Shown here piece after piece: positions 47,116-57,741 of a stretch of 64,000 nucleotides of DNA. The stretch covers positions 186,001 to 250,000 of the forward strand of contig NZ_JAHKRC010000005.1 in NCBI RefSeq assembly GCF_019345465.1, given 5' to 3'. This DNA is from Pseudomonas sp. NKUCC02_KPG. Its GTDB lineage: Bacteria; Pseudomonadota; Gammaproteobacteria; Pseudomonadales; Pseudomonadaceae. The position numbers and the translations under genes were made by a program. Every line of letters begins with the position of its first letter. Positions within the stretch are counted from its first letter, which is position 1. The notes under the pieces were generated by a model. It was not told the DNA's origin and searched no databases. It worked only from the letters and a program-made list of their open reading frames with translations.

Positions 47116-48009
47116 TCAACCAAGCGCCGTATCCATCACCATCATCAAACAGAAACCTACACACAATCCCAGACTCGCCAGTTTTTCGTGACCATTGCGT
47201 CGAGACTCCGGGATAACCTCTTGTGTGACCACCAGTAGCATCGCCCCTGCAGCCAATGCCAACCCCAATGGCAACAACACTTCGGCCAGATTGACCAGCC
47301 ACGCGCAAAGCACCGCAAACACTGGCTCGACCAAACCTGAGGCGGCACCAATCAGGAAGGCCTTGATTCGCGACATCCCTGCCCCAGCCAACACCAAGGC
47401 AATTACCAGCCCTTCCGGCACATCCTGCAGCGCAATCCCCATCGCCAGGCTATCGGCATCAGGCATTCCGCCCCCTGCCGACACCCCGACCGCCATCCCT
47501 TCAGGAATGTTGTGCGCCACAATCGCGATCACAAACAACCAGATGCGCGGTGCAATGACCGGCTCTGCGGGACGGCTGGCAAAGACTTGCGGCCCAACCC
47601 CCGACACTTTGCGATCCACCATAAACAGGCAGAATGCACCCAACAGGATGCCCACACTGATCAGGCCACTGGATGACCAGGGCGACAACCCCAGACTCTG
47701 AGCAGCCGCGATTCCCGGCACAATCAGCGAGAAAGCGGTGGCAGCCAGCATCACCCCGGCACCAAAGCCAAGCAAGGTATCGCTCACTGCAACCGGCATT
47801 TTACGAATGACCAATACCGGCACCGCGCCCAACGCGGTGCCTAATGCACAGAGCGCACCGCCTTGCAGCGCCCGCAGCAATCTGGGCTCCAGGTCCAGCC
47901 AGACCAGCCCCTTGGCCACCAGCAAGGCAGTACCCGCCAAGAGCAAAAGTGTGCCGAGGGCATAACGAAACATCCGAACACCACCGACGGCCAATATTTG
48001 CGTGCCCAT
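47116..48009 (-). CDS. ZIP-family metal transporter
   Basis: A 297-residue membrane protein of the ZIP family (GufA-like) with about eight hydrophobic helices. Metal-binding helices show VAHNIPEGMAVGVSAGG and ALQDVPEGLVIALVL, the paired HNxPEG/xxxPEG motifs. It probably brings in zinc or another divalent metal; direction and metal are inferred. The adjacent manganese SOD makes manganese or iron transport a possibility. The C-terminus keeps QEVIPESRRNGHEKLASLG. Confidence 0.85.
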   Translation of the reverse strand: MGTQILAVGGVRMFRYALGTLLLLAGTALLVAKGLVWLDLEPRLLRALQGGALCALGTALGAVPVLVIRKMPVAVSDTLLGFGAGVMLAATAFSLIVPGIAAAQSLGLSPWSSSGLISVGILLGAFCLFMVDRKVSGVGPQVFASRPAEPVIAPRIWLFVIAIVAHNIPEGMAVGVSAGGGMPDADSLAMGIALQDVPEGLVIALVLAGAGMSRIKAFLIGAASGLVEPVFAVLCAWLVNLAEVLLPLGLALAAGAMLLVVTQEVIPESRRNGHEKLASLGLCVGFCLMMVMDTALG

Positions 48010-48036
48010 AATCTGCCTGAATCCTGTTAAGTGGGC

Positions 48037-48648
48037 TCAGCCAATCGCGGCTTGATAACGACGCGCCACTTCCGGCCAATTAATCACGTTATAGAACGCG
48101 TTAATGTATTCCGGACGACGGTTTTGATAACGCAGGTAGTAAGCGTGCTCCCACACATCCAGCCCCAGAATCGGCGTATTGCCATTCATCAACGGACTGT
48201 CCTGGTTGCCACTGCTTTCAATCACCAGTGTTTTTTGCGGCGTCACGCTCAGCCATGCCCAGCCGCTGCCAAAACGCGTCAACGCGGCCTTGGTGAAGTT
48301 CTCCTTGAACGTCTCGAGCCCACCCAACTGCTCGTCAATTGCCTTGGCCAATGCACCTTCTGGCTTGCCCCCGCCCTTGGGGCTCATGACCTCCCAAAAC
48401 AGCGAGTGGTTGGCATGCCCGCCGCCCTGGTTGATCACCGCAGCCCTTAGTTTCTCGGGTAATTGATGAACACTGACCACCAGCTTTTCTACAGGCCATT
48501 GCGCCCATTCAGTACCCTCTACCGCCGCATTGAGATTATTGATGTAGGTCTGGTGGTGCTTGGTGTAGTGAATTTCCATTGTTTGCGCATCAATATGCGG
48601 CTCGAGCGCGTCGTAGGCATAAGGCAAGGCAGGCAAGGTATAAGTCAT
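48037..48648 (-). CDS. sodA: Superoxide dismutase, manganese type
   Basis: A 203-residue Fe/Mn SOD. Metal ligands are His27 (HYTKHHQTY), His81 ([11 protein letters not shown]), Asp164 and His168 ([14 protein letters not shown]). The sequence GGGHANH with the later QD-like SSGNQDSPL favours the manganese enzyme, which in Pseudomonas is made when iron is short. It is the last gene of fagA-fumC-orfX-sodA, one base after the preceding gene. Confidence 0.95.
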   Translation of the reverse strand: MTYTLPALPYAYDALEPHIDAQTMEIHYTKHHQTYINNLNAAVEGTEWAQWPVEKLVVSVHQLPEKLRAAVINQGGGHANHSLFWEVMSPKGGGKPEGALAKAIDEQLGGLETFKENFTKAALTRFGSGWAWLSVTPQKTLVIESSGNQDSPLMNGNTPILGLDVWEHAYYLRYQNRRPEYINAFYNVINWPEVARRYQAAIG

Positions 48649-48649
48649 A

Positions 48650-49099
48650 TCAGTGTGCTCCTAAGTGATGGCCGCTAACTGTCGAAAACTCATGGCTGTT
48701 CTGAGCCACATTGCTTTTGAGTAAAAGATTGGAGCGCGGGTATTCGCCGTGCTCACTGATGAAATTCAAAAGCTCAACATAGGTTTTGCTGCTCTGACGC
48801 AACGCTGCTTCACGCAACGCCGACGACAGTCGAGCGTTCTGCATGGTTTGCAATAAACGCTGATGGATCGCACAGAGGTACTCGACGCTTTCCTCCGGCT
48901 GGTTGAGGCGCAAATGCAAATCCGCCAGGTTATGGTGCGAAATGACGCAAGCCGCCACTGCTTCGTCGGCATCACTCCATCGTTCGAACAACACTTGAGC
49001 CAACGCCAGCGCCTGCAAGTAATGCTCTCGCGCATCGACCAATTCACCCTCGGCGAAACAGCGATTGGCTCTTTCGATCGTGCGTTTCCAATGTTCCAT
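48650..49099 (-). CDS. OrfX of the fumC-sodA operon (TPR-like helical protein)
   Basis: A 149-residue helical protein with TPR-like periodicity: [25 protein letters not shown] and [26 protein letters not shown]. It corresponds by position to the orfX of the P. aeruginosa Fur-regulated operon. No function is known. The ATG at 49099 has GGAGG five bases upstream; an in-frame TTG four codons before is less likely. One base separates its stop from the sodA start. Confidence 0.85.
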   Translation of the reverse strand: MEHWKRTIERANRCFAEGELVDAREHYLQALALAQVLFERWSDADEAVAACVISHHNLADLHLRLNQPEESVEYLCAIHQRLLQTMQNARLSSALREAALRQSSKTYVELLNFISEHGEYPRSNLLLKSNVAQNSHEFSTVSGHHLGAH

Positions 49100-49126
49100 G
49101 TGAGCCTCCAAAGCAGTGTGGATGCG

Positions 49127-50495
<1,369 letters not shown>

Positions 50496-50503
<8 letters not shown>

Positions 50504-50891
50504 CAGGAAATCCTTGCACCAGTTCTGTTAAAGAAATTGAAGGTTGGAGCTCGCAGGTAGCCAACAGCCAGGCAAAGCTTTGCCAGCGTTTGAGTCGGCA
50601 GGTACACAGGGCTTGGGTTTCGAGGTCGCGCAGCGGACGCCACGCGTGGTCCAGACACAAAGTGCGCCAATGCCAGGGCAACGAAGTATCGGTTGCGGTA
50701 TCCAGCAACAGCCGGAACGAGGTAACGGCAATCATCCAGGGAGAGGTCGCCGTACAGCCGGCAAGATAGCGGCCTTCAGCCAGGTAATGCTCGATCAGGC
50801 GCGGTTCGTCCGGCGCCAGCCCGCAGCGGATCTGGCGGCTCATCCAACGCCAGCTTTCTAGATACGGCCCTTCACGCAAGGCAGAACTCAT
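50496..50891 (-). CDS. fagA: FagA-like protein, first gene of the Fur-regulated fumC-sodA operon
   Basis: A 131-residue protein beginning MSSALREGPYLESWRWMSRQIRCGL, matching by position and general content the fagA (Fur-associated gene) of P. aeruginosa. The middle has EPRLIEHYLAEGRYLAGC and HWRTLCLDHAWRPLRDLETQALC, with several Cys; no biochemical function is known. The ATG at 50891 is chosen because the upstream extension would run through the Fur box. It overlaps fumC by eight bases, so it is coupled. Confidence 0.85.
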
Positions 50892-50906
50892 GACCCAAGC
50901 CCACTC

Positions 50907-50925
50907 GATAATGAGATTCATTATT
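50907..50925 (-). promoter_or_regulatory. Fur box upstream of fagA
   Basis: GATAATGAGATTCATTATT matches 16 of 19 positions of the Fur consensus (GATAATGATAATCATTATC). A second AT-rich part, GATATTGATTATCA, follows within a few bases and may extend the site. It ends 16 bases before the fagA start, so Fur with iron would block the operon. Confidence 0.85.
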
Positions 50926-51125
50926 AAGCGATATTGATTATCAACACAAGCCTGAGGAGGCTGATTTCCGTCCGGAGCGTTCGACAATCCAACAAAACTT
51001 GAGAAAAACCCTACGCATACGCTGGACTTATCTGCCATCTGATTCATGTGCATCAAAAGTACCATTCTGAAGTTGCGTAGCACTTATCCAGCACACTCAT
51101 CGGATTGCTCTATCAGAAGGTACAC

Positions 51126-51674
51126 ATGAAAAAAATATTACTCGCGTCAGGCATATTGGTGGCGGCTTCTTCTATTCAGTTTGTTCAAGCATCAACAGGC
51201 AATATCAACTTTACAGGCGGTCTTACCACTGCAACGTGTTCTATTAACGGTGGCGGGGGTTCTGACCTCGACGTTGATCTTGGCCTGGTATCAATTGACG
51301 ATTTAAACGATGGCAGCGCTGCTGCAGGCGCCAATACCCGAATTACCGTAGACATCGACTGCACCGCTGCAACCGGGCTCAGCAATGTGTATATGAACTT
51401 CGATCCGCGCTCGGGTTCGGGTCAAGATAGCCGCGATTCTAGACTGTTGAAAACAGAGGGCGATGCCACGGGGGTCGGTATTGGTTTAATCAATGGCGCC
51501 AACCAAATTCTCGACATGCGGGCAGGTGACACGATTACAGAACCTCTGACCGTTGCCGCCGATGGCACGGCAAGAGCATCTCTCGATCTACGGGCGGCTT
51601 ATGTCGTGAACGGTGATCCTGTTGTCGCCGGCGAAGCGAATGCAACGTTGCCATTTACGTTTACTTACGACTAA
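51126..51674 (+). CDS. Fimbrial major subunit (pilin), chaperone-usher type
   Basis: A 182-residue secreted pilin. A signal peptide covers about 1-23 (MKKILLASGILVAASSIQ, cleavage after QAS or VQA). The mature part has one Cys pair (ATCSINGG and DIDCTAA) and the C-terminal beta-zipper ATLPFTFTYD with a penultimate Tyr, the features needed for donor-strand exchange. It is the first gene of pilin-chaperone-usher-adhesin. AAGG precedes the ATG at 51126. A hairpin follows the gene and may raise pilin over chaperone. Confidence 0.88.
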   Translation: MKKILLASGILVAASSIQFVQASTGNINFTGGLTTATCSINGGGGSDLDVDLGLVSIDDLNDGSAAAGANTRITVDIDCTAATGLSNVYMNFDPRSGSGQDSRDSRLLKTEGDATGVGIGLINGANQILDMRAGDTITEPLTVAADGTARASLDLRAAYVVNGDPVVAGEANATLPFTFTYD

Positions 51675-51683
51675 GCGCCAAGC

Positions 51684-51707
51684 AAGGGAAGCTCCAAAAC
51701 TTCCCTT
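51684..51707 (+). other. Intercistronic hairpin after the pilin gene
   Basis: AAGGGAAG, an 8-base loop and CTTCCCTT form a perfect 8-bp stem ten bases after the pilin stop. No T-run follows, so it is more likely an attenuator or an mRNA-stabilising element than a full terminator. Confidence 0.55.
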
Positions 51708-51737
51708 CGAATCATAGAGCGCCGTGAGGGCACTACC

Positions 51738-52484
51738 ATGTTTCAACATTCTTTAAACAGTCTGGTGGCGCTGTTAGCCATCTTGCTGTGCGGTCAAGCG
51801 CAGGCTGCCATCACGCTCAGTTCAACACGGGTTATCTATGAAGGAGATAAAAAAGAAGCCAGTGTCACGGTGCGCAATGTGGGCAGCGATGAAATATTGA
51901 TCCAGTCCTGGCTCGACGGCGACAGGTCCGGCACGCCTTCCGGGTCTATTCCCTTTGCCATCACCCCGCCGCTAGCCCATATGGGGGCCCACAGCCGACA
52001 AGTGCTGCGCATTCTTTTTCAAGGGAGCGGCGTGCCCACAGACAAGGAATCGGTGTTTTGGTTGAATGTTCAGCAAATCCCCAAGGCGCCTGAGAGCACT
52101 AATGTTTTACAACTGGCCATTCGCCAACGCATCAAGTTCTTCTACCGCCCCGCCGGATTATCGGGCAAACCGAAAGATGCTCCGGGCGCATTAACATGGC
52201 ATGCCGAACGCGATGGTAAAAACAGTGGATTGCGCGTCAACAACCCCAGCCAATACCACGTCACTATCACCGACTTGCAGGTCAAAGGATCGGATTATAC
52301 CAGTGCCCCAATTACCAACTTCATGATTGCGCCGGGCGCCTCAATGTTTATCAAGATCCCCGAACTTCCTGCGGCCCATTCATTGACGTTAAGTGCCCAC
52401 CCCATCAACGACTTCGGTGCAAAAGAGCTGTACAGCGCGCCCTTGGGTTCTGCCACTTTAAAACTTGAAGCCTCCAAACAATAA
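51738..52484 (+). CDS. Fimbrial periplasmic chaperone (PapD-like)
   Basis: A 248-residue chaperone. A signal peptide covers about 1-23 (cleavage near AQA-A). Two immunoglobulin-like domains follow. The N-terminal domain has STRVIYEGDKKEASVTVRNVG with the conserved Arg, and FWLNVQQIPKAP then LQLAIRQRIKFFYRP with the Lys that anchors pilins. It caps and folds subunits by donor-strand complementation and delivers them to the usher. It lies 63 bases after the pilin gene. Confidence 0.93.
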   Translation: MFQHSLNSLVALLAILLCGQAQAAITLSSTRVIYEGDKKEASVTVRNVGSDEILIQSWLDGDRSGTPSGSIPFAITPPLAHMGAHSRQVLRILFQGSGVPTDKESVFWLNVQQIPKAPESTNVLQLAIRQRIKFFYRPAGLSGKPKDAPGALTWHAERDGKNSGLRVNNPSQYHVTITDLQVKGSDYTSAPITNFMIAPGASMFIKIPELPAAHSLTLSAHPINDFGAKELYSAPLGSATLKLEASKQ

Positions 52485-52583
52485 CACTTCTTATTGCCTT
52501 GTTTAGCGGCAATTAAGCTATATGGCCTTACTGGGTTATTGCGCTGATTAATCTATAACGCAAGCACCAGGACTGAAGCTCAC

Positions 52584-55175
52584 ATGACACTTACAACCCT
52601 AATTATCAAGATACTCTCTCATTGTTTACAGCCACCACCGCACTGGGCTGCCCCCCATAAACACGCCGCGTTCATAGTGAGCAAGTTATATCTTGGAATT
52701 GCGTTTAGCATGCCTGTTATTGCGTTGGCCGATACCCCCAAAAAAAACAACACCGCCACAAAGTTCAGCACCAGCTTTTTACAGAACGGTGGCGCGGGTG
52801 TCGACCTGAGCGACTTTTTGCAAGGCAGCAATGTGGTGCCGGGCACTTATCGGGTCGACCTGTATATCAACCGCTCCTTGGTCGGGCGCCAGGATATTGT
52901 CTTTGCCAAACAGGATAAAACCGGTCGTGTCGAAGCCTGCCTGACACTGCCAGTGCTTCAGTCCCTGGGGCTGGATATGCAGCCACTGCGCCAGGCAGGC
53001 CTGCTGGACAACACTCAACCCGAGCAGTGTCATGACCTGCCCGGCCTGATCGAATTGAGCAGCGTCGAGTACGATACCGGTCGCCAGCAGCTCACTATCG
53101 CTGTGCCCCAAGCCGCCATGCTGCGCAGTGCCAGGGGCTATGTAGCCCCCTCATTATGGGATGAAGGTGTCACCACAGGCTTTATCAGCTATGACCTGAC
53201 AGCTCGACGCAATACCACCCACGACAGGACTGCCAACCGTTACTACGTGGGACTGCGCAACGGCATCAACCTGGGCCCGTGGCGACTGCGCAATGAATCA
53301 AACTTCACCAACAGCAACACCGGGGACATGAAGTTCTCCAGCGACCGCACGTTTGCCCAGCGCGATATAACTTCACTCAAGAGCCAATTGACCCTGGGAG
53401 CGGCCTATACCGACCCGAAAATCTTCGACAGCGTGCGTATAAATGGTGTGTTGCTGAACTCCGATGACGCCATGCTGCCAGACAGCCAGCGCGGTTATGC
53501 GCCGATCATTCGCGGTGATGCCGAGACCAACGCAACCGTTGAAATCCGCCAGAATAATTACCTGATGTACAGCCTCAACGTTCCCCCCGGGCCGTTTGTG
53601 ATCGATGACCTTTACCCCAACGGCTCCAATGGCGACCTGGAAATTACCGTGATCGAAGCCGATGGGCGCCGGCGGGTGACCACCCAGGCCTTCTCTTCGC
53701 TGCCGCAAATGGTGCGCCGTGGCCAGCTTCGTCAAAACCTTGCCCTCGGCGTATACGACAGCACCACCCAAGACCCCATCTCGCCCAAGATTGCCATGGC
53801 GACGCTGGCGTATGGCTTGACCGATAACACCACCCTGTTCGGCGGCACCCAATGGTCCCCCGACTTCAGTGCATGGAACCTTGGCGCCACACAAAATACC
53901 GTCTTCGGCGCGTTTTCGGCAGACATCACCCAGGCCTCAAGTGCCGCCCCAGACATTCGACGCCAGATCCAGCGCAACAAGGGCCAGAGCGCTCGCGTGC
54001 TTTACGCCAAGACGCTCGCCCGTACCGACACCACCTTTACCCTGGCCAGTTATCGCTATTCGACCGAGGGCTACCGCACCCTGAACGAGCACCTGCGCGA
54101 TTTTGGCAACAACCCCCAATACCGATCCAGTGGCCGGGCGAAATCGCGCTTTGACCTGTCCCTCAGCCAAAGCCTGGGGGGCCGTGAGTACGGCTCGCTG
54201 TATCTGAGGTTGAACGAGCAGCGCTATTGGAACATTGAAGGCAAAACCCGGCAGTACACCGTGGGTTACAGCAGCAACTGGGGCAGGTTGAGCTACAACC
54301 TGAGTGCAACCCACTCGGTGAACCCGGCGACCTATTACGGCGGCAATGACAGGTCACGATTTTCCCTCACCCTGTCCTTTCCGCTGGGCAGCGGCAGTAA
54401 TACCACCTATGCCCGAAGCACCCTGACCCGTGACGACAACGGCGTACAAAGCCTGAGCGGCGGCGCCAGCGGGCGCATCATGGGGCGTAACGATGCGGCC
54501 TGGTCGGTGAATGCCAGTCATGAAAGCCTGAGTGAAAAAACGTTCAGTGGCAGTGTCAGCGGCACTACCCCGGTGGCACACATGAACGCTGGATATACCC
54601 AGGGCAATAATTTCACCACCTTCAACGCCGGTGCCTCGGGCTCCATCGTGGCCCATGCCGGCGGCATCAACCTGGGCCAATCGCTGAGCGAGAGCTTTAC
54701 CCTGGTAGAAGTGCCGGGCGTTGCCGGGGTTGCGGTGGGCAATAACGCCGGAGTCACCACGGGCGCCAATGGCTATGCCGTGGTCCCGAACGCGCAGCCC
54801 TACCGCACCAACTGGATCAGCCTGGACTCCAGCCAGCTGGGGGCGGATATCGAAATCGATAACACCACCCAGCAGGTTATTCCGCGCCGGGGTTCGGTGA
54901 CCGTGGCACGCTTTAACGTCAAGCAGGGCCGCCGGGTGCAGTTTGAACTGGTCAAGGCCGATGGCACGCCAATGCCCTTTGGCGCCCGCGTAGAAAATGA
55001 ACAAGGCACGCTATTGGCCATTGCCGACCCGAGTGGTCAGGCACTGGTGATGGTCGAATCGGACAAGGGTGTATTGAAGGTCAAGTCCGGGGCTTTGGCG
55101 TGTGAGGCGGGGTATGTATTGCCGGAACGTAGCAATATCCAGGGTTATGACCAGGTGAGGTTGGTATGTCGGTAA
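52584..55175 (+). CDS. Fimbrial outer-membrane usher (FimD/PapC type)
   Basis: An 863-residue usher. The leader is long (about 1-49, ending VIALADT). The N-terminal binding domain has FSTSFLQNGGAGVDLSDFLQGSNVVPGTYRVDLYIN, and the barrel with plug domain contains YAPIIRGDAETNATVEIRQNNYLMYS and PPGPFVIDDLYP. The C-terminal domains include GYAVVPNAQPYRTNWISLD, FGARVENEQGTLL and the terminal Cys pair (ALACEAGY and RLVCR). It assembles and secretes the fimbria. Its last 217 bases recur at 56421. The 3' end overlaps the first adhesin by ten bases. Confidence 0.95.
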   Translation: MTLTTLIIKILSHCLQPPPHWAAPHKHAAFIVSKLYLGIAFSMPVIALADTPKKNNTATKFSTSFLQNGGAGVDLSDFLQGSNVVPGTYRVDLYINRSLVGRQDIVFAKQDKTGRVEACLTLPVLQSLGLDMQPLRQAGLLDNTQPEQCHDLPGLIELSSVEYDTGRQQLTIAVPQAAMLRSARGYVAPSLWDEGVTTGFISYDLTARRNTTHDRTANRYYVGLRNGINLGPWRLRNESNFTNSNTGDMKFSSDRTFAQRDITSLKSQLTLGAAYTDPKIFDSVRINGVLLNSDDAMLPDSQRGYAPIIRGDAETNATVEIRQNNYLMYSLNVPPGPFVIDDLYPNGSNGDLEITVIEADGRRRVTTQAFSSLPQMVRRGQLRQNLALGVYDSTTQDPISPKIAMATLAYGLTDNTTLFGGTQWSPDFSAWNLGATQNTVFGAFSADITQASSAAPDIRRQIQRNKGQSARVLYAKTLARTDTTFTLASYRYSTEGYRTLNEHLRDFGNNPQYRSSGRAKSRFDLSLSQSLGGREYGSLYLRLNEQRYWNIEGKTRQYTVGYSSNWGRLSYNLSATHSVNPATYYGGNDRSRFSLTLSFPLGSGSNTTYARSTLTRDDNGVQSLSGGASGRIMGRNDAAWSVNASHESLSEKTFSGSVSGTTPVAHMNAGYTQGNNFTTFNAGASGSIVAHAGGINLGQSLSESFTLVEVPGVAGVAVGNNAGVTTGANGYAVVPNAQPYRTNWISLDSSQLGADIEIDNTTQQVIPRRGSVTVARFNVKQGRRVQFELVKADGTPMPFGARVENEQGTLLAIADPSGQALVMVESDKGVLKVKSGALACEAGYVLPERSNIQGYDQVRLVCR

Positions 55176-56263
55176 TTAATAGGCCGCGAGTAGTTCAGAT
55201 ACTCAATACATTTATATCAAGCAAACTCATGAAGTGTGTTATTCATCCAGCATCCTGCAAACAGGGACACTTCACAATAACAACAAAAACAATCATTATG
55301 CCTTTAGTGGTATTGGTCGGTAGTTTTTTTAGTTATACCTCATGGGCCACATGCACTGCCACTTCTGGCGCGCCAGATTTTAATTTATCAGCCAACCAGT
55401 TCCCACCGCTGGACCCCCGCACTCCCATCAATGGAACTCTGGCGCAGCTAACCATGTACGCCAGCAATACCGCCGGACGACGCGATGTAAGTTGCACTAC
55501 AGATGCTTCCACTAATGCAGCTTTGACAAGCGACTTTGCTCATCTTGGCGGTGAGCTTTATGACACCGGCCTCCCGGGGATTGCAATGCGGATTAAAATA
55601 GGAGAGGGGATTACCACAGCATATATACCGAACAGCCTAAGCCCCCCGGGAGATGGTACATGGGCAATTTTTGCTGTCCCTGTCACAATAGAACTTATTA
55701 GATCAGGCGACATTATAGAGGCAGGAAACATAGCTCCCAACACATTGACCAGAGCACTCATAACCGGACATGGCGACTTCAATGTATTCAACGTACAAAT
55801 GCTCGGCCCTTTGACCGTCACCTTGTTACAACCTACCTGTTCGGCAATTACCCCCACTATGACCGTCGATCTTGGGACGGTCAGCATAATGGACTTCAAT
55901 CTACAAGGCAGAACAACGCCTAAAGATTTTACTATTGATCTGGATTGTACGGGTGTTGCGGGTACCACTGGTGTGTATGTAACGCTGTCTGATGCCAGTA
56001 ATCCTGGTAACACCACAACTCAGCTCAATCTGTCCCCTGACTCTGATGCACTGGGTATTGCCCTGGAAGTTCACAACCGATATGGCGTAGTCAGCTTCGG
56101 CCCAGACTTGTCTGGCACAGGCAACCCAGGACAGTGGTTCGATGGCATTGCGGGAATTGGCAGTTATTCAATCCCGCTATCAGTGAACTATGTAAGGCTC
56201 CCCGGCCCGATTAAAGGCGGTTCGGCGAATTCCGGGGTCACGTATACGCTCAATTATGACTAG
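55166..56263 (+). CDS. Fimbrial tip adhesin 1, two-domain
   Basis: A 365-residue secreted protein. A long leader ends with the hydrophobic stretch MPLVVLVGSFFSYTSWA before the first Cys. The N-terminal domain (about 67-225) has one Cys pair and is unlike adhesin 2 in most residues. The C-terminal pilin domain starts at PTCSAITPTMTVDLGTVS, has DLDCTG, and ends VNYVRLPG-YTLNYD, the donor-strand end. This is the layout of FimH-type tip adhesins. The ATG lies after GTGAGG inside the usher end. A later start at 55229 is possible. The receptor is unknown. Confidence 0.82.
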   Translation: MSVINRPRVVQILNTFISSKLMKCVIHPASCKQGHFTITTKTIIMPLVVLVGSFFSYTSWATCTATSGAPDFNLSANQFPPLDPRTPINGTLAQLTMYASNTAGRRDVSCTTDASTNAALTSDFAHLGGELYDTGLPGIAMRIKIGEGITTAYIPNSLSPPGDGTWAIFAVPVTIELIRSGDIIEAGNIAPNTLTRALITGHGDFNVFNVQMLGPLTVTLLQPTCSAITPTMTVDLGTVSIMDFNLQGRTTPKDFTIDLDCTGVAGTTGVYVTLSDASNPGNTTTQLNLSPDSDALGIALEVHNRYGVVSFGPDLSGTGNPGQWFDGIAGIGSYSIPLSVNYVRLPGPIKGGSANSGVTYTLNYD

Positions 56264-56420
56264 CCTCTGCCTGCAGCAAGACCTGAACACGTGGTTTACC
56301 AAAGGCTTCCTGGACGCTGATTTTACGATCGCAGCCTCTCTGCGCTCCTCAGCGGATCTACAGATTGGGCCTGTCCCGCTTCGTATCACAATGCCGGGTA
56401 ACGGGTGCATGAACGGGGCG
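56264..56420. repeat. REP-like repeat after adhesin 1
   Basis: The sequence after the stop (GCCTCTG, GACCTGAA, GGTTTACC, AGGCTTCCTG, TTTTACGATCGC, TGCGCTCCTCAG) recurs in the same order after adhesin 2. GATCGCAGCCT also occurs in the repeat at 26.4 kb. No gene is visible here. Confidence 0.65.
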
Positions 56421-56641
56421 AGGCCGATGGCACGCCAATGCCCTTTGGCGCCCGCGTAGAAAATGAACAAGGCACGCTATTGGCCATTGCCGACCCGAGT
56501 GGTCAGGCACTGGTGATGGTCGAGTCGGACAAGGGTGTATTGAAGGTCAAGTCCGGGGCTTTGGTGTGTGAGGCGGGTTATGTATTGCCGGAGCGCGCCA
56601 ATGTCCAGGGTTATGACCAGGTGAGGTTGGTATGTCGATAG
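56405..56641 (+). pseudogene. Usher C-terminal remnant from a tandem duplication
   Basis: Bases 56421-56637 repeat the last 217 bases of the usher gene (54955-55171) with no gaps and, by my count, eight substitutions; the first 103 bases are identical. The frame is still open and would encode ADGTPMPFGARVENEQGTLL through the final RLVCR. There is no usher N-terminus, so it cannot work as an usher. It retains the GTGAGG-TTGGT-ATG junction that starts adhesin 1. It marks the left border of the second adhesin unit. Confidence 0.93.
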
Positions 56642-56694
56642 ATGATCGATACTTAAAAGCCACGCTCTTCAAGAAATTACCTTTCGGAGGAACA

Positions 56695-57741
56695 ATGAAC
56701 AGCATCACTAATCAGGCACAGCGCAAGCGCTGGAACTCTACAAGTTTCTTAAAACTTCTCATTTTGGCATCCGCCATTTCAAGCGGTGGTATTTTTAGTC
56801 AGGTAGCATTGGCTGCCTGCACAATTTCTGGCCCTATTGATCGCTTAATAGACAACCCAGCAAATGGCTGGGAGGTCCAAGTTGACGGATCAGTACCCAT
56901 GGGAAGTTTTTTAAAATTAATCACGTTCAGCGGCTCATCACCAGAAATAGCAGTTACATGCGACGCGGAGGGAGTTAGGATTCTAGTTGACTCTGAGTAT
57001 CCCATTGTCGGCACAAGCGGCGGCGTAAATTTATATGACAGCGGCATCCCTGGTATCGCATTTGGCTTATTTTTAAATGATTTAGATATTTCAGGAAAGC
57101 TACCCCTCGAAGGCATCATTCCAACCACAACAACATCAATACGAGAAACTACACTCCGTGAAATTGCACTTTTTAAAACAGGTGAAATATCAACAGGAGG
57201 CCAAATACTCCCAAGCCATATAGCAGCCAAAGCCTTAGTTCTAAACCACGACAGCCTTAATATTTTAAACTTAAGATTGGCGCGACCTATAACAGTAACG
57301 ATATTGAGACCAACCTGCACAGTAAGCCGTCCGAACTTTAACGTGGACTTGGGAACGGTAAGCGTGGTGGACTTTAACTCATCAGGCCGGACAACACCTA
57401 AAACTTTCAGCATTGACCTGAACTGCACCGGAGGTTCTGGAGCGAGAGATGTACATGTAACACTCACCGACGCCAATAACCCAGGGAACGCCACGAGCCA
57501 ACTAAATCTGTCCCCGGACTCCGATGCACTGGGTATTGCCCTGGAAGTGAACAACCAACACGGTCTGGTTAACTTCGGCCCCGACTTGAGCGGCACCGGC
57601 AACCCCGGCCAATGGCTCGACGGTGCAGCGAGCGTTGGCAGTTATTCAATCCCGCTATCAGTGAACTATGTAAGGCTCCCCGGCCCGATTAAAGGCGGTT
57701 CAGCGAATTCCGGGGTCACGTATACGCTCAATTATGACTAG
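56695..57741 (+). CDS. Fimbrial tip adhesin 2, duplicated and diverged
   Basis: A 348-residue paralogue of adhesin 1. A leader (about 1-40, LLILASAISSGGIFSQVALAA) precedes an N-terminal domain with Cys pair (AACTIS and VTCDAEG) that shares little with adhesin 1, then a pilin domain (PTCTVSRPNFNVDLGTVS, DLNCTGG) with the same end. Its last about 107 coding bases differ from adhesin 1 at about one position. The 5' half is clearly AT-richer than the surroundings. GGAGG nine bases before the ATG gives it its own initiation site; the copied usher junction offers an alternative start at 56632. Receptor unknown. Confidence 0.82.
   Translation: MNSITNQAQRKRWNSTSFLKLLILASAISSGGIFSQVALAACTISGPIDRLIDNPANGWEVQVDGSVPMGSFLKLITFSGSSPEIAVTCDAEGVRILVDSEYPIVGTSGGVNLYDSGIPGIAFGLFLNDLDISGKLPLEGIIPTTTTSIRETTLREIALFKTGEISTGGQILPSHIAAKALVLNHDSLNILNLRLARPITVTILRPTCTVSRPNFNVDLGTVSVVDFNSSGRTTPKTFSIDLNCTGGSGARDVHVTLTDANNPGNATSQLNLSPDSDALGIALEVNNQHGLVNFGPDLSGTGNPGQWLDGAASVGSYSIPLSVNYVRLPGPIKGGSANSGVTYTLNYD

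Noticed and set aside
52485..52583. Hairpin ATTGCC/GGCAAT between chaperone and usher genes
   Set aside because: The stem is short with a long loop and no T-run; it may be chance.
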